Part shown: positions 31,950-40,268 of the stretch, piece by piece | Numbering within the stretch: the first letter of the stretch is position 1 | Layout: each line of letters begins with the position of its first letter | Assembly (NCBI RefSeq): GCF_048020265.1 | Contig: NZ_CP171843.1 | Coordinates: forward strand, 1,426,001-1,490,000 | Direction: 5' to 3' | Length of the DNA: 64,000 bases | Origin: Limnohabitans_A sp048020265 | GTDB taxonomy: Bacteria; Pseudomonadota; Gammaproteobacteria; Burkholderiales; Burkholderiaceae_C | Notes under the pieces: model-generated | The model's database searches: none | What the model saw: the letters and a program-made list of their open reading frames with translations, nothing else | Told to the model about the DNA's origin: nothing | Made by a program: the position numbers and the translations under genes

Positions 31950-33391
31950 AGATCAATCTCCGAGTCGTCATGTGCGGCCGCGTCAATCTTGGCCTTGGTT
32001 GCAACGATAACCTCCCTGGCGCTCTCACCCTTCACCCAGCAGCCGATCATGTCGGCCCAGCCCTGCATCAGCGCACGGCGCGGACCAATGTGCTTCGCGT
32101 GGTTGTAAGCGGCAGCGACCTGGTCTTTTTTCTGGTGGGCCAGGCAGGCCTCGACCAGCGCCTCGGGGAACATGGCTTCATTCAGACGCGTCGACGCGGT
32201 GCGCCGCAGATCATGCACGGAGAACGAGTCGAACTGCTCGGCGTCGGGCGCCAGCTCGTCGTTGATCACCTTGACGGCTGCGTCGATCACGCGGTTCAGC
32301 GTGGCGTTGCTGATCGGGATGTCGCTGTCGTAGCGGCCCGGGTGCAGGTACTGGCTGGACGGGAAGCAAGACCGCAGCGTGGTCAGGATGTCGAGCGCCT
32401 GCTCAGACAGCGGCACGATGTGCTCGCGGTCGGCCTTCATGCGCTCTTTTGGGATCGTCCAGGTCGAGCGCTCCCAGTCGATCTCCTTCCAAGTGGCACC
32501 GATGAACTCGCCTTTGCGCACCATCGTCAGCAGCATGAAATTGAGCGCCATGCGCAGCGTGGGCATGGTCGGCGTGACCTGCAGGGCGTCCAAGAACGTC
32601 TTGATCTCGCGGCGGTTGAGGTTGCGCTCGCGGACTTTGAATGTGGCGATCGAGCTGCGCTGAATCGAGTCGACCGGGTTGACCACGGGCATACCGTTGC
32701 CGATTGCATGACGGTAAACCAGCAGGGCCAGCTCGCGAGCGTGGACTGCGGGGCCTGGGCCGCGCTCTGCTTTGATGGTCTTGAACAGCTCGGCCAGCGC
32801 CAGCGGCTTGATCTCGTCCAGGCGCTTCTTGCCCAGCGGCTTCTCCAGCAGGCGACGGTAGACAGACTTGCGCAGCTCGAGCGTGGAATCGGCGAGCTGC
32901 TCGTCACCGCTCTTGGGGTCGGCCTTGAACTCGAAGTAGAGCTGGACCCAGGTGCCGAACGTGTCGGCTTCTGCATTCTCGGTGCGCTTCTGCACCTTGG
33001 CCTTCGAGGGCGACTCGCCCGCCTTCACCTGACGGCTGGCACGGTCACGCAGCGCACGGGCGTCGGCCAGGGAAACCACGGCGCCATAGTCCAGCGCATC
33101 GAGTTGTTCCTGGGAGCGGCTCTTGGTGTCGGGCTCGTATCGCCCGATGGTCAGGGTTTCGCGGTTCGTTTTACCGTCAGCACCGGTCAGACGGTAATCC
33201 AGCCTAAAGGTCTTGGTTCCCGAAGGTAAAACCATGACGTACAGGCCTTTACCGTCAGAGACCTTGTAAGCCTTTGCTTGGGGCTTCAGCGCTTTGAGCG
33301 CTGTATCAGTCAGGCCCGCCTTGGAGCGGGCCTTTGCGGGGGCGACGGTGGGGGTGGACTCAACAACATCGGTATGGGATTCAAACAGCAC
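31946..33391 (-). CDS. int: tyrosine recombinase (P4-type integrase)
   Basis: A 481-residue integrase with an N-terminal DUF4102-like arm domain (KALKPQAKAYKVSDGKGLYVMVLPSGTKTFRLDYR, about 33-67) and a C-terminal catalytic domain: R292 (TMVRKGEF), H393-x-x-R396 (VHDLRRT), H419 (LAHQ) and the nucleophile Y429 (AAAYNHAKH). It starts with GTG at 33389-33391. Its position next to the guaA 3' end and the direct repeat at 33608 shows that guaA is the target. It is intact and presumably active. Confidence 0.93.
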   Translation of the reverse strand: MLFESHTDVVESTPTVAPAKARSKAGLTDTALKALKPQAKAYKVSDGKGLYVMVLPSGTKTFRLDYRLTGADGKTNRETLTIGRYEPDTKSRSQEQLDALDYGAVVSLADARALRDRASRQVKAGESPSKAKVQKRTENAEADTFGTWVQLYFEFKADPKSGDEQLADSTLELRKSVYRRLLEKPLGKKRLDEIKPLALAELFKTIKAERGPGPAVHARELALLVYRHAIGNGMPVVNPVDSIQRSSIATFKVRERNLNRREIKTFLDALQVTPTMPTLRMALNFMLLTMVRKGEFIGATWKEIDWERSTWTIPKERMKADREHIVPLSEQALDILTTLRSCFPSSQYLHPGRYDSDIPISNATLNRVIDAAVKVINDELAPDAEQFDSFSVHDLRRTASTRLNEAMFPEALVEACLAHQKKDQVAAAYNHAKHIGPRRALMQGWADMIGCWVKGESAREVIVATKAKIDAAAHDDSEIDL

Positions 33392-33415
33392 GGCGGCTCC
33401 TTTTGTTGCCGCCGT

Positions 33416-33440
33416 TTACCGTCAGAAGAGCCTGACGGTA
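33416..33440. promoter_or_regulatory. dyad and repeated TTACCGTCAG motif at the integrase end
   Basis: Arms taccgtcag (33417-33425) and ctgacggta (33432-33440) form a 9-bp dyad 25 bp before the integrase start. The motif ttaccgtcag also occurs at 33171-33180 and 33249-33258 inside int. Candidate integrase arm-binding or regulatory sites. Confidence 0.45.
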
Positions 33441-33607
33441 TTTTCTCGGGCGGGTTCGAGGCACCGCGAATCTACCGCCTGTTTTACCGCCAACCTAATT
33501 TTGTGACTGTTGAACGACCTTGAACGCCACAGACACTTAAGCTGTTGATTCTATTGAGGAATCGCCGGTTTGCAGAACGTATTTGAACGGTGCAAACCGA
33601 TTCTGTT

Positions 33608-33625
33608 TCATTCCCATTCAATCGT
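33608..33625. other. attachment site at the guaA end (att repeat)
   Basis: Sequence tcattcccattcaatcgt; it is the guaA stop and last codons, and the direct-repeat partner of 22850-22867. The integrase lies just inside it, as in other guaA-targeting islands. Confidence 0.75.
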
Positions 33626-35224
33626 CGCAGGCGGTTTGCTCGACACGTCGTAGGTGACCCGGTTGATGCCGCGCACCTCGTTGATGATGCGACCCGACAC
33701 TTTCTTGAGCAGGGCATACGGCAACTCGGCCCAGTCGGCGGTCATGAAGTCGCTGGTTTGCACAGCGCGCAAGGCCACCACGTAGTCGTAGGTGCGGCCA
33801 TCGCCCATCACGCCCACGCTCTTCACGGGCAAGAACACGGTGAAAGCCTGGCTGGTCAGGTCGTACCAAGACTTTCCAGTGGCTTCGTCGGTGAAGTTGC
33901 GCAGTTCTTCGATGAAGATCGCGTCGGCGCGGCGCAGCAGGTCGGCGTATTCCTTTTTCACTTCGCCCAGAATACGCACACCCAGGCCTGGGCCTGGGAA
34001 GGGGTGGCGGTAGACCATTTCACGCGGCAAGCCCAGGGCCACGCCGAGTTCGCGCACTTCGTCCTTGAACAGTTCGCGCAGCGGCTCCAGCAGTTTCAGG
34101 CCCAGCTGCTCGGGCAAGCCACCCACGTTGTGGTGGCTCTTGATGGTGACAGCCTTCTTGCTCTTGGCGCCGCCGGACTCGATCACGTCGGGGTAAATCG
34201 TGCCTTGGGCCAGGAAGGTCGCGCCTTTGTGGCCACCATCGCCCGCCTTGAGTTTTGCGGCCTGCTCCTTGAATACATCGACAAACAAACCGCCAATGAT
34301 CTTGCGTTTGGCTTCGGGCTCGCTCACGCCCGCCAGCTTGCCCAGGAACAGATCGCTGGCATCCACGCGGATGACGTGCGCGTGCAGCTTGCCGACAAAC
34401 ATGTCCATGACCATGTCACCTTCATTGAGGCGCAGCAGGCCGTGGTCCACAAACACGCAGGTCAGCTTGTCGCCGATGGCGCGGTGGATCAACGCAGCGG
34501 CCACGGACGAGTCCACACCGCCGGACAGGCCAAGGATGACTTCTTCGTCACCGACCTGCTCGCGGATTTTGGCCACAGCTTCTTCGATGTAATCGCCCAT
34601 GATCCAGTCGGGGCGGGCCTTGCAAATGTCGAGCACAAAACGGTTGAGCAGCGCCTGGCCCTGCACGGTGTGGGTGACTTCGGGGTGGAACTGCACCGCA
34701 TAGAAATGGCGCGATTCATCGGCCATGCCTGCGATGGGGCAAGCCGGGGTCGAGGCCATGACCTTGAAGCCGGGGGGCATGGCCGTGACCTTGTCGCCGT
34801 GGCTCATCCAGACCTTGAGCATGCCGTGGCCTTCGGGCGTGGCGAAGTCTTCGATCCCCTTGAGCAGTTCGGTGTGGCCGTGGGCGCGGACTTCGGCATA
34901 ACCAAACTCACGGGTATGACCGGCTTCGACCTTGCCACCCAACTGCTGCGCCATGGTTTGCATGCCATAGCAAATGCCCAAGACCGGAACCCCCAGCTCG
35001 AACACCGCATCGGGGGCGCGGTCGTCCACCTCGTACACGCTGGCGTGCGAGCCCGACAGGATGACGCCCTTGAGGTTGCCGTCCTTGGCGTACTCGCGCA
35101 CCCATTCACTGCTCACGTCGCAAGGATGCACTTCGCAAAACACATGCGCTTCGCGCACGCGGCGGGCAATCAACTGGGTGACTTGCGAGCCGAAGTCGAG
35201 GATCAGGATTTTGGAGTGCTGCAT
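33608..35224 (-). CDS. guaA: GMP synthase (glutamine-hydrolysing)
   Basis: A 538-residue enzyme that amidates XMP to GMP with glutamine and ATP. It has an N-terminal class I glutamine amidotransferase domain with the nucleophile in LGICYGMQ and the His-Glu in VQFHPEV, then the ATP-pyrophosphatase domain with the P-loop LSGGVDSS, and the dimerisation domain ending TIEWE. Length is normal. The last codons coincide with the island att site, so the 3' end may be partly element-derived while the protein stays intact. It follows guaB on the same strand, with a terminator-like hairpin between them. Confidence 0.97.
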   Translation of the reverse strand: MQHSKILILDFGSQVTQLIARRVREAHVFCEVHPCDVSSEWVREYAKDGNLKGVILSGSHASVYEVDDRAPDAVFELGVPVLGICYGMQTMAQQLGGKVEAGHTREFGYAEVRAHGHTELLKGIEDFATPEGHGMLKVWMSHGDKVTAMPPGFKVMASTPACPIAGMADESRHFYAVQFHPEVTHTVQGQALLNRFVLDICKARPDWIMGDYIEEAVAKIREQVGDEEVILGLSGGVDSSVAAALIHRAIGDKLTCVFVDHGLLRLNEGDMVMDMFVGKLHAHVIRVDASDLFLGKLAGVSEPEAKRKIIGGLFVDVFKEQAAKLKAGDGGHKGATFLAQGTIYPDVIESGGAKSKKAVTIKSHHNVGGLPEQLGLKLLEPLRELFKDEVRELGVALGLPREMVYRHPFPGPGLGVRILGEVKKEYADLLRRADAIFIEELRNFTDEATGKSWYDLTSQAFTVFLPVKSVGVMGDGRTYDYVVALRAVQTSDFMTADWAELPYALLKKVSGRIINEVRGINRVTYDVSSKPPATIEWE

Positions 35225-35249
35225 GGCAAGCGTCGTTCTTTGAGAAATG

Positions 35250-35276
35250 AAAAGGCGTCTGGGTTGCAGACGCCTT
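35250..35276 (-). terminator. terminator-like hairpin between guaB and guaA
   Basis: 10-bp stem aaggcgtctg (35252-35261) with cagacgcctt (35267-35276), 5-nt loop, and four U on the minus strand (35250-35253, partly within the stem). The U-run is short, so read-through from guaB to guaA is likely. Confidence 0.65.
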
Positions 35277-35294
35277 GGAGGTCAGAGACGGATT

Positions 35295-36764
35295 TTAATC
35301 AGCCCGGTAGTTCGGGGCTTCCTTGGTGATCTGCACGTCGTGCACATGGCTTTCGCGGATGCCCGCGGCGGTGATCTCGACAAACTCGGCACGCTCGTGC
35401 ATGTCCTTGATAGTGGCGCAACCGCAGTAGCCCATGCTGGCCCGCAAGCCGCCCGCCATCTGGTAAATGATGGCGACGACCGAGCCCTTGTAGGGCACGC
35501 GGCCTTCGATGCCTTCGGGCACCAGTTTGTCGGCGTTGGGGTTGCCGGTACTCGACTCCTGGAAATAGCGGTCGGCACTGCCTTGCTGCATGGCGCCGAT
35601 CGAGCCCATGCCGCGGTAGCTCTTGTAGCTGCGGCCCTGGAACAGGATGACTTCGCCGGGCGCTTCTTCGGTGCCTGCAAACATGCCGCCCATCATCACG
35701 GTGCCTGCGCCTGCGGCAATCGCCTTGGCGATGTCGCCGCTGTAGCGGATGCCGCCGTCAGCGATCAAGGGCACGCCTGTGCCTTTGAGGGCCGTGGCCA
35801 CGCTGTCCACCGCCATGATTTGCGGCACACCCACGCCCGCCACGATGCGGGTGGTGCAGATCGAGCCGGGGCCGATGCCGACCTTGACACCGTCGGCACC
35901 CGCCTCAACCAGGGCCAAAGCCGCAGCGCCTGTGGCGATGTTGCCGCCAATGACTTCGATGTGCGGGTAGTTTTGCTTGACCCAGCGCACGCGGTCGAGC
36001 ACACCTTTGCTGTGACCATGCGCGGTGTCCACGACAATGGCGTCCACGCCTGCGCGCGACAGCGCTTCCACGCGCTCTTCGGTGCCCTCGCCCACGCCCA
36101 CCGCCGCGCCCACGCGCAGCTTTCCTGCTCCATCGCGGGCAGCGTTGGGGAAGTTCAGCTGCTTGGTGATGTCCTTGACGGTGATCAGGCCCTTGAGTTC
36201 AAAGGCGTCGTTCACCACCAGCAGGCGTTCGAGTTTGTGTTTGTTGAGCAGCGCCTTGGCTTGCTCGGGTGTGGTGCCTTCGGGCACGGTCACCAGTCGC
36301 TCGCGCGGCGTCATGATCTCGCTGACCTTTTGGTCGTAGCGGGTTTCAAAACGCAAATCGCGGCCCGTCACGATGCCGACCACCTTGCCGCCGTCGCACA
36401 CGGGAAAGCCCGAGACGCCCAATTCGTCTGACAAGGCCATGACCTGGCGCACGGTGGTGTCGGGGGTGATGACGACCGGGTCGCGCAGCACGCCGGACTC
36501 GTAGCGCTTGACCTTGGCCACTTGGGCGGCTTGCTCTTGCGCGGTGAGGTTTTTGTGCACGATGCCAATGCCGCCTTCTTGCGCGATGGCAATCGCCAAA
36601 CGCGCTTCGGTCACGGTGTCCATGGCAGCAGACACCAGGGGCAGGTTCAGGCGGATGTTGCGGGTGAATTGTGTCGCGAGCGACGTGTCCTTGGGCAAGA
36701 CTTGGGAGTAAGCGGGGACGAGGAGAACGTCGTCGAAAGTAAGGGCTTTACCGAGTAGGCGCAT
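35295..36764 (-). CDS. guaB: IMP dehydrogenase
   Basis: A 489-residue enzyme that oxidises IMP to XMP with NAD, the rate-limiting step to GMP. It shows the TIM barrel split by a CBS pair (about 93-205), the active-site loop GIGPGSICTTRIVAG with the catalytic cysteine, and the flap with SYKSYRGMGSIGAM. Length is normal. A TACAAT -10-like box lies on the minus strand at 36787-36792, 23 bp before the start, without a good -35. Confidence 0.97.
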   Translation of the reverse strand: MRLLGKALTFDDVLLVPAYSQVLPKDTSLATQFTRNIRLNLPLVSAAMDTVTEARLAIAIAQEGGIGIVHKNLTAQEQAAQVAKVKRYESGVLRDPVVITPDTTVRQVMALSDELGVSGFPVCDGGKVVGIVTGRDLRFETRYDQKVSEIMTPRERLVTVPEGTTPEQAKALLNKHKLERLLVVNDAFELKGLITVKDITKQLNFPNAARDGAGKLRVGAAVGVGEGTEERVEALSRAGVDAIVVDTAHGHSKGVLDRVRWVKQNYPHIEVIGGNIATGAAALALVEAGADGVKVGIGPGSICTTRIVAGVGVPQIMAVDSVATALKGTGVPLIADGGIRYSGDIAKAIAAGAGTVMMGGMFAGTEEAPGEVILFQGRSYKSYRGMGSIGAMQQGSADRYFQESSTGNPNADKLVPEGIEGRVPYKGSVVAIIYQMAGGLRASMGYCGCATIKDMHERAEFVEITAAGIRESHVHDVQITKEAPNYRAD

Positions 36765-36861
36765 AAGCTAAGGCTCCAAAAAATGGATTGTACCCGTGCC
36801 CGCCAAGGGATTTCCCTGCCCAAAACGCAAAAAACAGGGCCTACCTGGGCCTTCTGCGCAG

Positions 36862-37770
36862 TCAGGCGTTTTGGTAATGCAGCACTTTGAGTGACTTTTC
36901 CGGGTCGATGTCGGCAAAAGCCGCCGGATTGGCCAAGCGCTCGACAAAACGCAGTCCGGGCGCGGCTTCGGCCACCTGGGCATGCAAAAAAGCCGTGTCC
37001 AGCTCGGGCGCGTTCAGGCACAACAGCACATGCCCTTGGGGTTCGAGCAAATCGGGCAGCCGGCGGATCAGCTTGATGTAGTCCTTGGTGGCGATGAAGC
37101 TGCCCTTTTGGTAACTGGGCGGATCGATCACGATCACGCCATAAGGCCCCATTTTGTTGATCTTGCCCCAGGTCTTGAAGATGTCGTGGCCCAAGAAACG
37201 GGCTTTTGCGGGCAGGTCGTTCAGGCGGTGGTTTTGCTGGCCCACGGCCAGGGCGCCCTGGCTCATGTCGAGGTTGACCACTTGCGCCGCCCCACCCTGC
37301 AGCGCCACAACGGAAAACGCGCAGGTGTAGGCGAACAAGTTGAGGATGTTTTCGTGCAAAGCGTGGCTTTTGAGCCATTCACGGCCGTTGGCCATGTCCA
37401 GAAACAGGCCATGGTTTTGCCCGCGCATCACATGCACCAGGTACTGGGCGCCCTGCTCGGTCACCACATGCGGCTCAGGCACGCTGCCGGCCATGAGGCG
37501 GGTTTGTGCTTCACCGGGTGCTCGGCACTGGAACACCCAATTGAGCGGCTCGCCAGGGGCCAGGGTTTCCCAGCGCTGCGCCAGGGCCTGGTGGCACAGG
37601 GCCAGCTCGTCTTCGCTCACGGGTTTGAAGCTGGTCAAAACCCACACGGGCGCGAACCAGTCCAGCGTCCAATGTTCGCAACCGGGGTACAAACCGCCAC
37701 GGCCATGGAACACCCGGTGGGCATCGACGGTGATTTCCATCTGGGCGATGGCGTTCAAAAGGGCTTGCAT
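36862..37770 (-). CDS. class I SAM-dependent methyltransferase, RlmI-like
   Basis: A 302-residue cytoplasmic methyltransferase. The Rossmann SAM site reads NILNLFAYTCAFSVVALQGGAAQVVNLDMS, and the catalytic motif is VIDPPSYQKGSF, as in the Methyltrans_SAM group of 23S rRNA cytosine/guanine methyltransferases (RlmI/RlmL-like). It lacks a PUA domain at the start and is shorter than RlmI, so the target base is not certain. It is 6 bp behind rnfH on the same strand. Confidence 0.85.
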   Translation of the reverse strand: MQALLNAIAQMEITVDAHRVFHGRGGLYPGCEHWTLDWFAPVWVLTSFKPVSEDELALCHQALAQRWETLAPGEPLNWVFQCRAPGEAQTRLMAGSVPEPHVVTEQGAQYLVHVMRGQNHGLFLDMANGREWLKSHALHENILNLFAYTCAFSVVALQGGAAQVVNLDMSQGALAVGQQNHRLNDLPAKARFLGHDIFKTWGKINKMGPYGVIVIDPPSYQKGSFIATKDYIKLIRRLPDLLEPQGHVLLCLNAPELDTAFLHAQVAEAAPGLRFVERLANPAAFADIDPEKSLKVLHYQNA

Positions 37771-37776
37771 GGTGTG

Positions 37777-38145
37777 TCAATACCCCGCAGCAGAGCCGCT
37801 TTTGCGCTTGGCAAACAAGCCTGTGCGGCCTTTGCCCTGGCGCTTGAAGCGCTGGCGGCGTGCGACTTTGGGGTCGACCTTGAGTGGGCGGTACAGCTCG
37901 ATGCGGTCACCCTCTTGCACCACCTGCGTCCAAGGCACTTTTTTGCCCCAGATGCCGGGTTGTTGAAACTGGAGCGATGACAAGGAGGCGCTGTCGCTTG
38001 AAGGCTTGTCTTGCAGGCACTGCGCCACGCCCTGCTCCAGCACGTCCTGCACGGTGCTGCCCTCAGGCACTTGCAAACTCATCTCATGGACATGCCGTGG
38101 CGCAAGGCTCCAGCACAAGACAACACGCAGCATGGGCTCAGCCAT
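37777..38145 (-). CDS. rnfH: RnfH-family ubiquitin-like protein
   Basis: A 122-residue beta-grasp protein (MLRVVLCWSLAPRHVHEMSLQVPEGSTVQDVLEQGV and the hallmark GIWGKKVPWTQVVQEGDRIELYRPLKVDPKVARRQR) of the UPF0125/RnfH family, also called RatB. The tail is basic. It overlaps the ratA stop by 8 bp, the usual ratA-rnfH pair beside smpB. Molecular role is unclear. Confidence 0.92.
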   Translation of the reverse strand: MAEPMLRVVLCWSLAPRHVHEMSLQVPEGSTVQDVLEQGVAQCLQDKPSSDSASLSSLQFQQPGIWGKKVPWTQVVQEGDRIELYRPLKVDPKVARRQRFKRQGKGRTGLFAKRKSGSAAGY

Positions 38146-38578
38146 AAACCGCTTCGGCGCGTTTCACAAACGCATCGACCAAGCTGGCCGCGATCTTGTC
38201 GAAGACTGGGCCCACGAGCGCCGCCAGGGTCTTGCTGGAAAAGCCGTATTGCAAATCCAGCTCGACTTTGCACGCGCGTTGCGTGCCGTCGCCCACGGGC
38301 GTGAAGCGCCACATGCCGCTGAGGTTGGAAAACGGGCCTTTGACCAGGCTCATGCCGACCGATCGGCCTTCTTCGTGGGTGTTGCGGGTGGTGAAGGTTT
38401 GCTGCAGGCCGCCCAGGCTGATGCCCACTTCGGCCACCATGCCTTGCGCATCGGTTTCGAGCACGCTGGCGCGGTCACACCAGGGCAAAAACTCGGGGTA
38501 ACGCGCCACGTCGGTCACGAGGCGAAACATTTCTTCTGGCGAGTACCAGATCAGAACGGACTTGTGGATATTCTTCAT
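38138..38578 (-). CDS. ratA: RatA/COQ10-family START-domain protein
   Basis: A 146-residue polyketide-cyclase/START-fold protein (KSVLIWYSPEEMFRLVTDVARYPEFLPWCDRASVLE; LDLQYGFSSKTLAALVGPVFDKIAASLVDAFVKRA). In E. coli it was reported to hinder 70S formation, hence the toxin name; homologues bind ubiquinone. The family's usual place, divergent from smpB and overlapping rnfH, is kept, with 94 bp to smpB. Confidence 0.92.
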   Translation of the reverse strand: MKNIHKSVLIWYSPEEMFRLVTDVARYPEFLPWCDRASVLETDAQGMVAEVGISLGGLQQTFTTRNTHEEGRSVGMSLVKGPFSNLSGMWRFTPVGDGTQRACKVELDLQYGFSSKTLAALVGPVFDKIAASLVDAFVKRAEAVYG

Positions 38579-38672
38579 ACAATGCAGCGATTGTAGTTTT
38601 TCGACGCGCCTGCAGGCGCTTCGCCCGGCTGCACACCCTTGCGAAAGGCTGTGCCGTCCTTATCTGTTCCAC

Positions 38673-39167
38673 ATGGCCACCACCAAAAAGTCCCCCGCTG
38701 CCCCCACCTTTGCCAAGATCGCCGAGAACAAAAAAGCGTCGTTCGACTATTTTTTTGAAGAACGCTACGAGGCTGGCATGGTGTTGGAAGGCTGGGAGGT
38801 CAAGGCCATCCGTGAAGGCAAGGTCCAGCTGACCGACGGTTACGTGGTCATCCGCAACGGCGAGCTGTTCATCATTGGTTGCCTGATCAACCCACTCAAA
38901 ACTGCGTCGACACACATCAACCCCGAAGCCGCACGCACGCGCAAGCTGCTGCTGAACAAGGAAGAGATCAAACGGCTGATCGGCAAGATCGAGCAAAAGG
39001 GTTACACCCTGGTGCCGATCAATTTGCACTGGAAGTCAGGCAAGGTCAAATGCGACATCGCTCTGGCCAAGGGCAAGGCTGAGCACGACAAGCGCGACAC
39101 CATCAAGGACCGCGAAGGCAAGCGCGAGGTCGAACGCGCCATGAAAAGCCGCCACCGCGACCGCTGA
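38673..39167 (+). CDS. smpB: SsrA-binding protein SmpB
   Basis: A 164-residue tmRNA-binding protein for trans-translation. It has the OB-barrel with NKKASFDYFFEERYEAGMVLEGWEVKAIREGKVQL and LINPLKTASTHINPEAARTRKLLLNKEEI, and the C-terminal tail KGKAEHDKRDTIKDREGKREVERAMKSRHRDR that enters the empty A site. The start at 38673 (MATTKKSP) is where similarity begins; the in-frame extension runs into ratA. tmRNA itself is not in the window. Confidence 0.97.
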   Translation: MATTKKSPAAPTFAKIAENKKASFDYFFEERYEAGMVLEGWEVKAIREGKVQLTDGYVVIRNGELFIIGCLINPLKTASTHINPEAARTRKLLLNKEEIKRLIGKIEQKGYTLVPINLHWKSGKVKCDIALAKGKAEHDKRDTIKDREGKREVERAMKSRHRDR

Positions 39168-39185
39168 AAGCCAAAGCTCAAGCGT

Positions 39186-40268
39186 TCAGCTCAAGTCCCG
39201 CAGCGGGTGGTGGTCGGAGGGCCAAGGGCTCACAAAGAAACGCGCCGCCTCAGACACATCCACCTCTTCCACACGGGCCGGTTTCCAGTTGGGGCTGTGG
39301 TCCTTGTCGACGGCCAAGGCACGGATGCCTTCCACCGTATCACTGTCCGCCACCGAGCGCAGGTGGAAACAGTGGTGCACCATGTCGCGCTCCATGCGCA
39401 GGTCATCGGCCAGGCTCATTTGGCGGGCGCGGCGGATTTGTTCGAGCACCACGTGCAGCATCAAGGGCGAGCGGTGACGCAAGGCGTGGGCCGTTTTCTG
39501 GCTCCATTCATCGGACGCTGATTCCAATCGGCTCAACATGTCTGCCACTGAGGGCAAGCCAAACACCTCGTCAATTTGCGGTTGAGGCGCGAGCTTTTCT
39601 GGCGTCAATGCACCGGCTTGGGCCAACACCCAGCGCTCCACCGACTCGGCGTTCTCAAAGGGGCTGCTGATCAAGGTTTGCCAGATCGGCTCCAGCATAC
39701 CGCTGGGCAGTGCGATGTCGGCCAATTTGGCGGCCACGGCTTGCGCCCCGCTCAGCATCTGCCCTGTCAGGCCCAGGTACTCGCCAAGACGCCCCGGGCA
39801 ACGGCTCAGGAAATAACCGCCACCCACATCCGGAAACAGGCCGATGTTGGTTTCGGGCATGGCCATCTTGGTGCGCTCAGTCACCACACGCACGCTGGCG
39901 CCCTGGCTGATGCCCATGCCACCGCCCATGACGATGCCGTCCATGAAGGCGATGTAGGGTTTGCTGTAGGTGTGGATCAGGTGGTTCAGGCGGTACTCTT
40001 CGGTGAAAAAGTCACCCAGCGACGCATCACCTGCGTGCGCTGCCTGATGGAAAAAACGGATATCACCGCCTGCGCAAAATGCGCCAAACGGCCCTTCCTT
40101 GCCGGTGCCGCGCACGGCCACGGCCAACACTTGGTCGTTGGTTTGCCAGTCGCGCAAAGCCCGGGTCAAGGCCCGCACCATGTCGAGCGACAAGGCGTTG
40201 AGCGCCTTGGGGCGGTTCAGAGTGATGCAGCCGATGCGGCCTTCGATTTGCGCGATGACATCAGACAT
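39186..40268 (-). CDS. 3-hydroxyisobutyryl-CoA hydrolase-like (crotonase family)
   Basis: A 360-residue crotonase-fold protein of the ECH_2/HIBCH group. It has an oxyanion-hole segment FCAGGDIRFFHQ, then MDGIVMGGGMGISQGASVRV and ETNIGLFPDVGGGYFLSRCPG, with the glutamate and aspartate used in HIBCH, and an extended C-terminus beyond simple enoyl-CoA hydratases. Valine breakdown is the usual role. No other valine-pathway genes are near. It overlaps the EamA gene by 8 bp, so the two are co-transcribed. Confidence 0.87.
   Translation of the reverse strand: MSDVIAQIEGRIGCITLNRPKALNALSLDMVRALTRALRDWQTNDQVLAVAVRGTGKEGPFGAFCAGGDIRFFHQAAHAGDASLGDFFTEEYRLNHLIHTYSKPYIAFMDGIVMGGGMGISQGASVRVVTERTKMAMPETNIGLFPDVGGGYFLSRCPGRLGEYLGLTGQMLSGAQAVAAKLADIALPSGMLEPIWQTLISSPFENAESVERWVLAQAGALTPEKLAPQPQIDEVFGLPSVADMLSRLESASDEWSQKTAHALRHRSPLMLHVVLEQIRRARQMSLADDLRMERDMVHHCFHLRSVADSDTVEGIRALAVDKDHSPNWKPARVEEVDVSEAARFFVSPWPSDHHPLRDLS

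Larger units (their letters stand above)
22850..33625 (-). mobile_element. integrative island in the 3' end of guaA
   Basis: About 10.8 kb bounded by direct repeats at 22850-22867 and 33608-33625 (15 of 18 positions identical; both encode a GuaA-like ...EWE-stop on the minus strand). It carries a tyrosine integrase next to guaA, a GTG-start unknown gene, an AlpA-like regulator, two tiny genes, a PrimPol/RepA-type protein, an HTH protein, a cut ExoX-like gene, two nested IS3-family elements and, at the far end, an AT-richer SMC-like ATPase. No structural, packaging or conjugation genes are present, so it resembles a satellite or P4-like integrative element that would need a helper. The middle is IS-damaged, so it may no longer excise. 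Confidence 0.82.
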
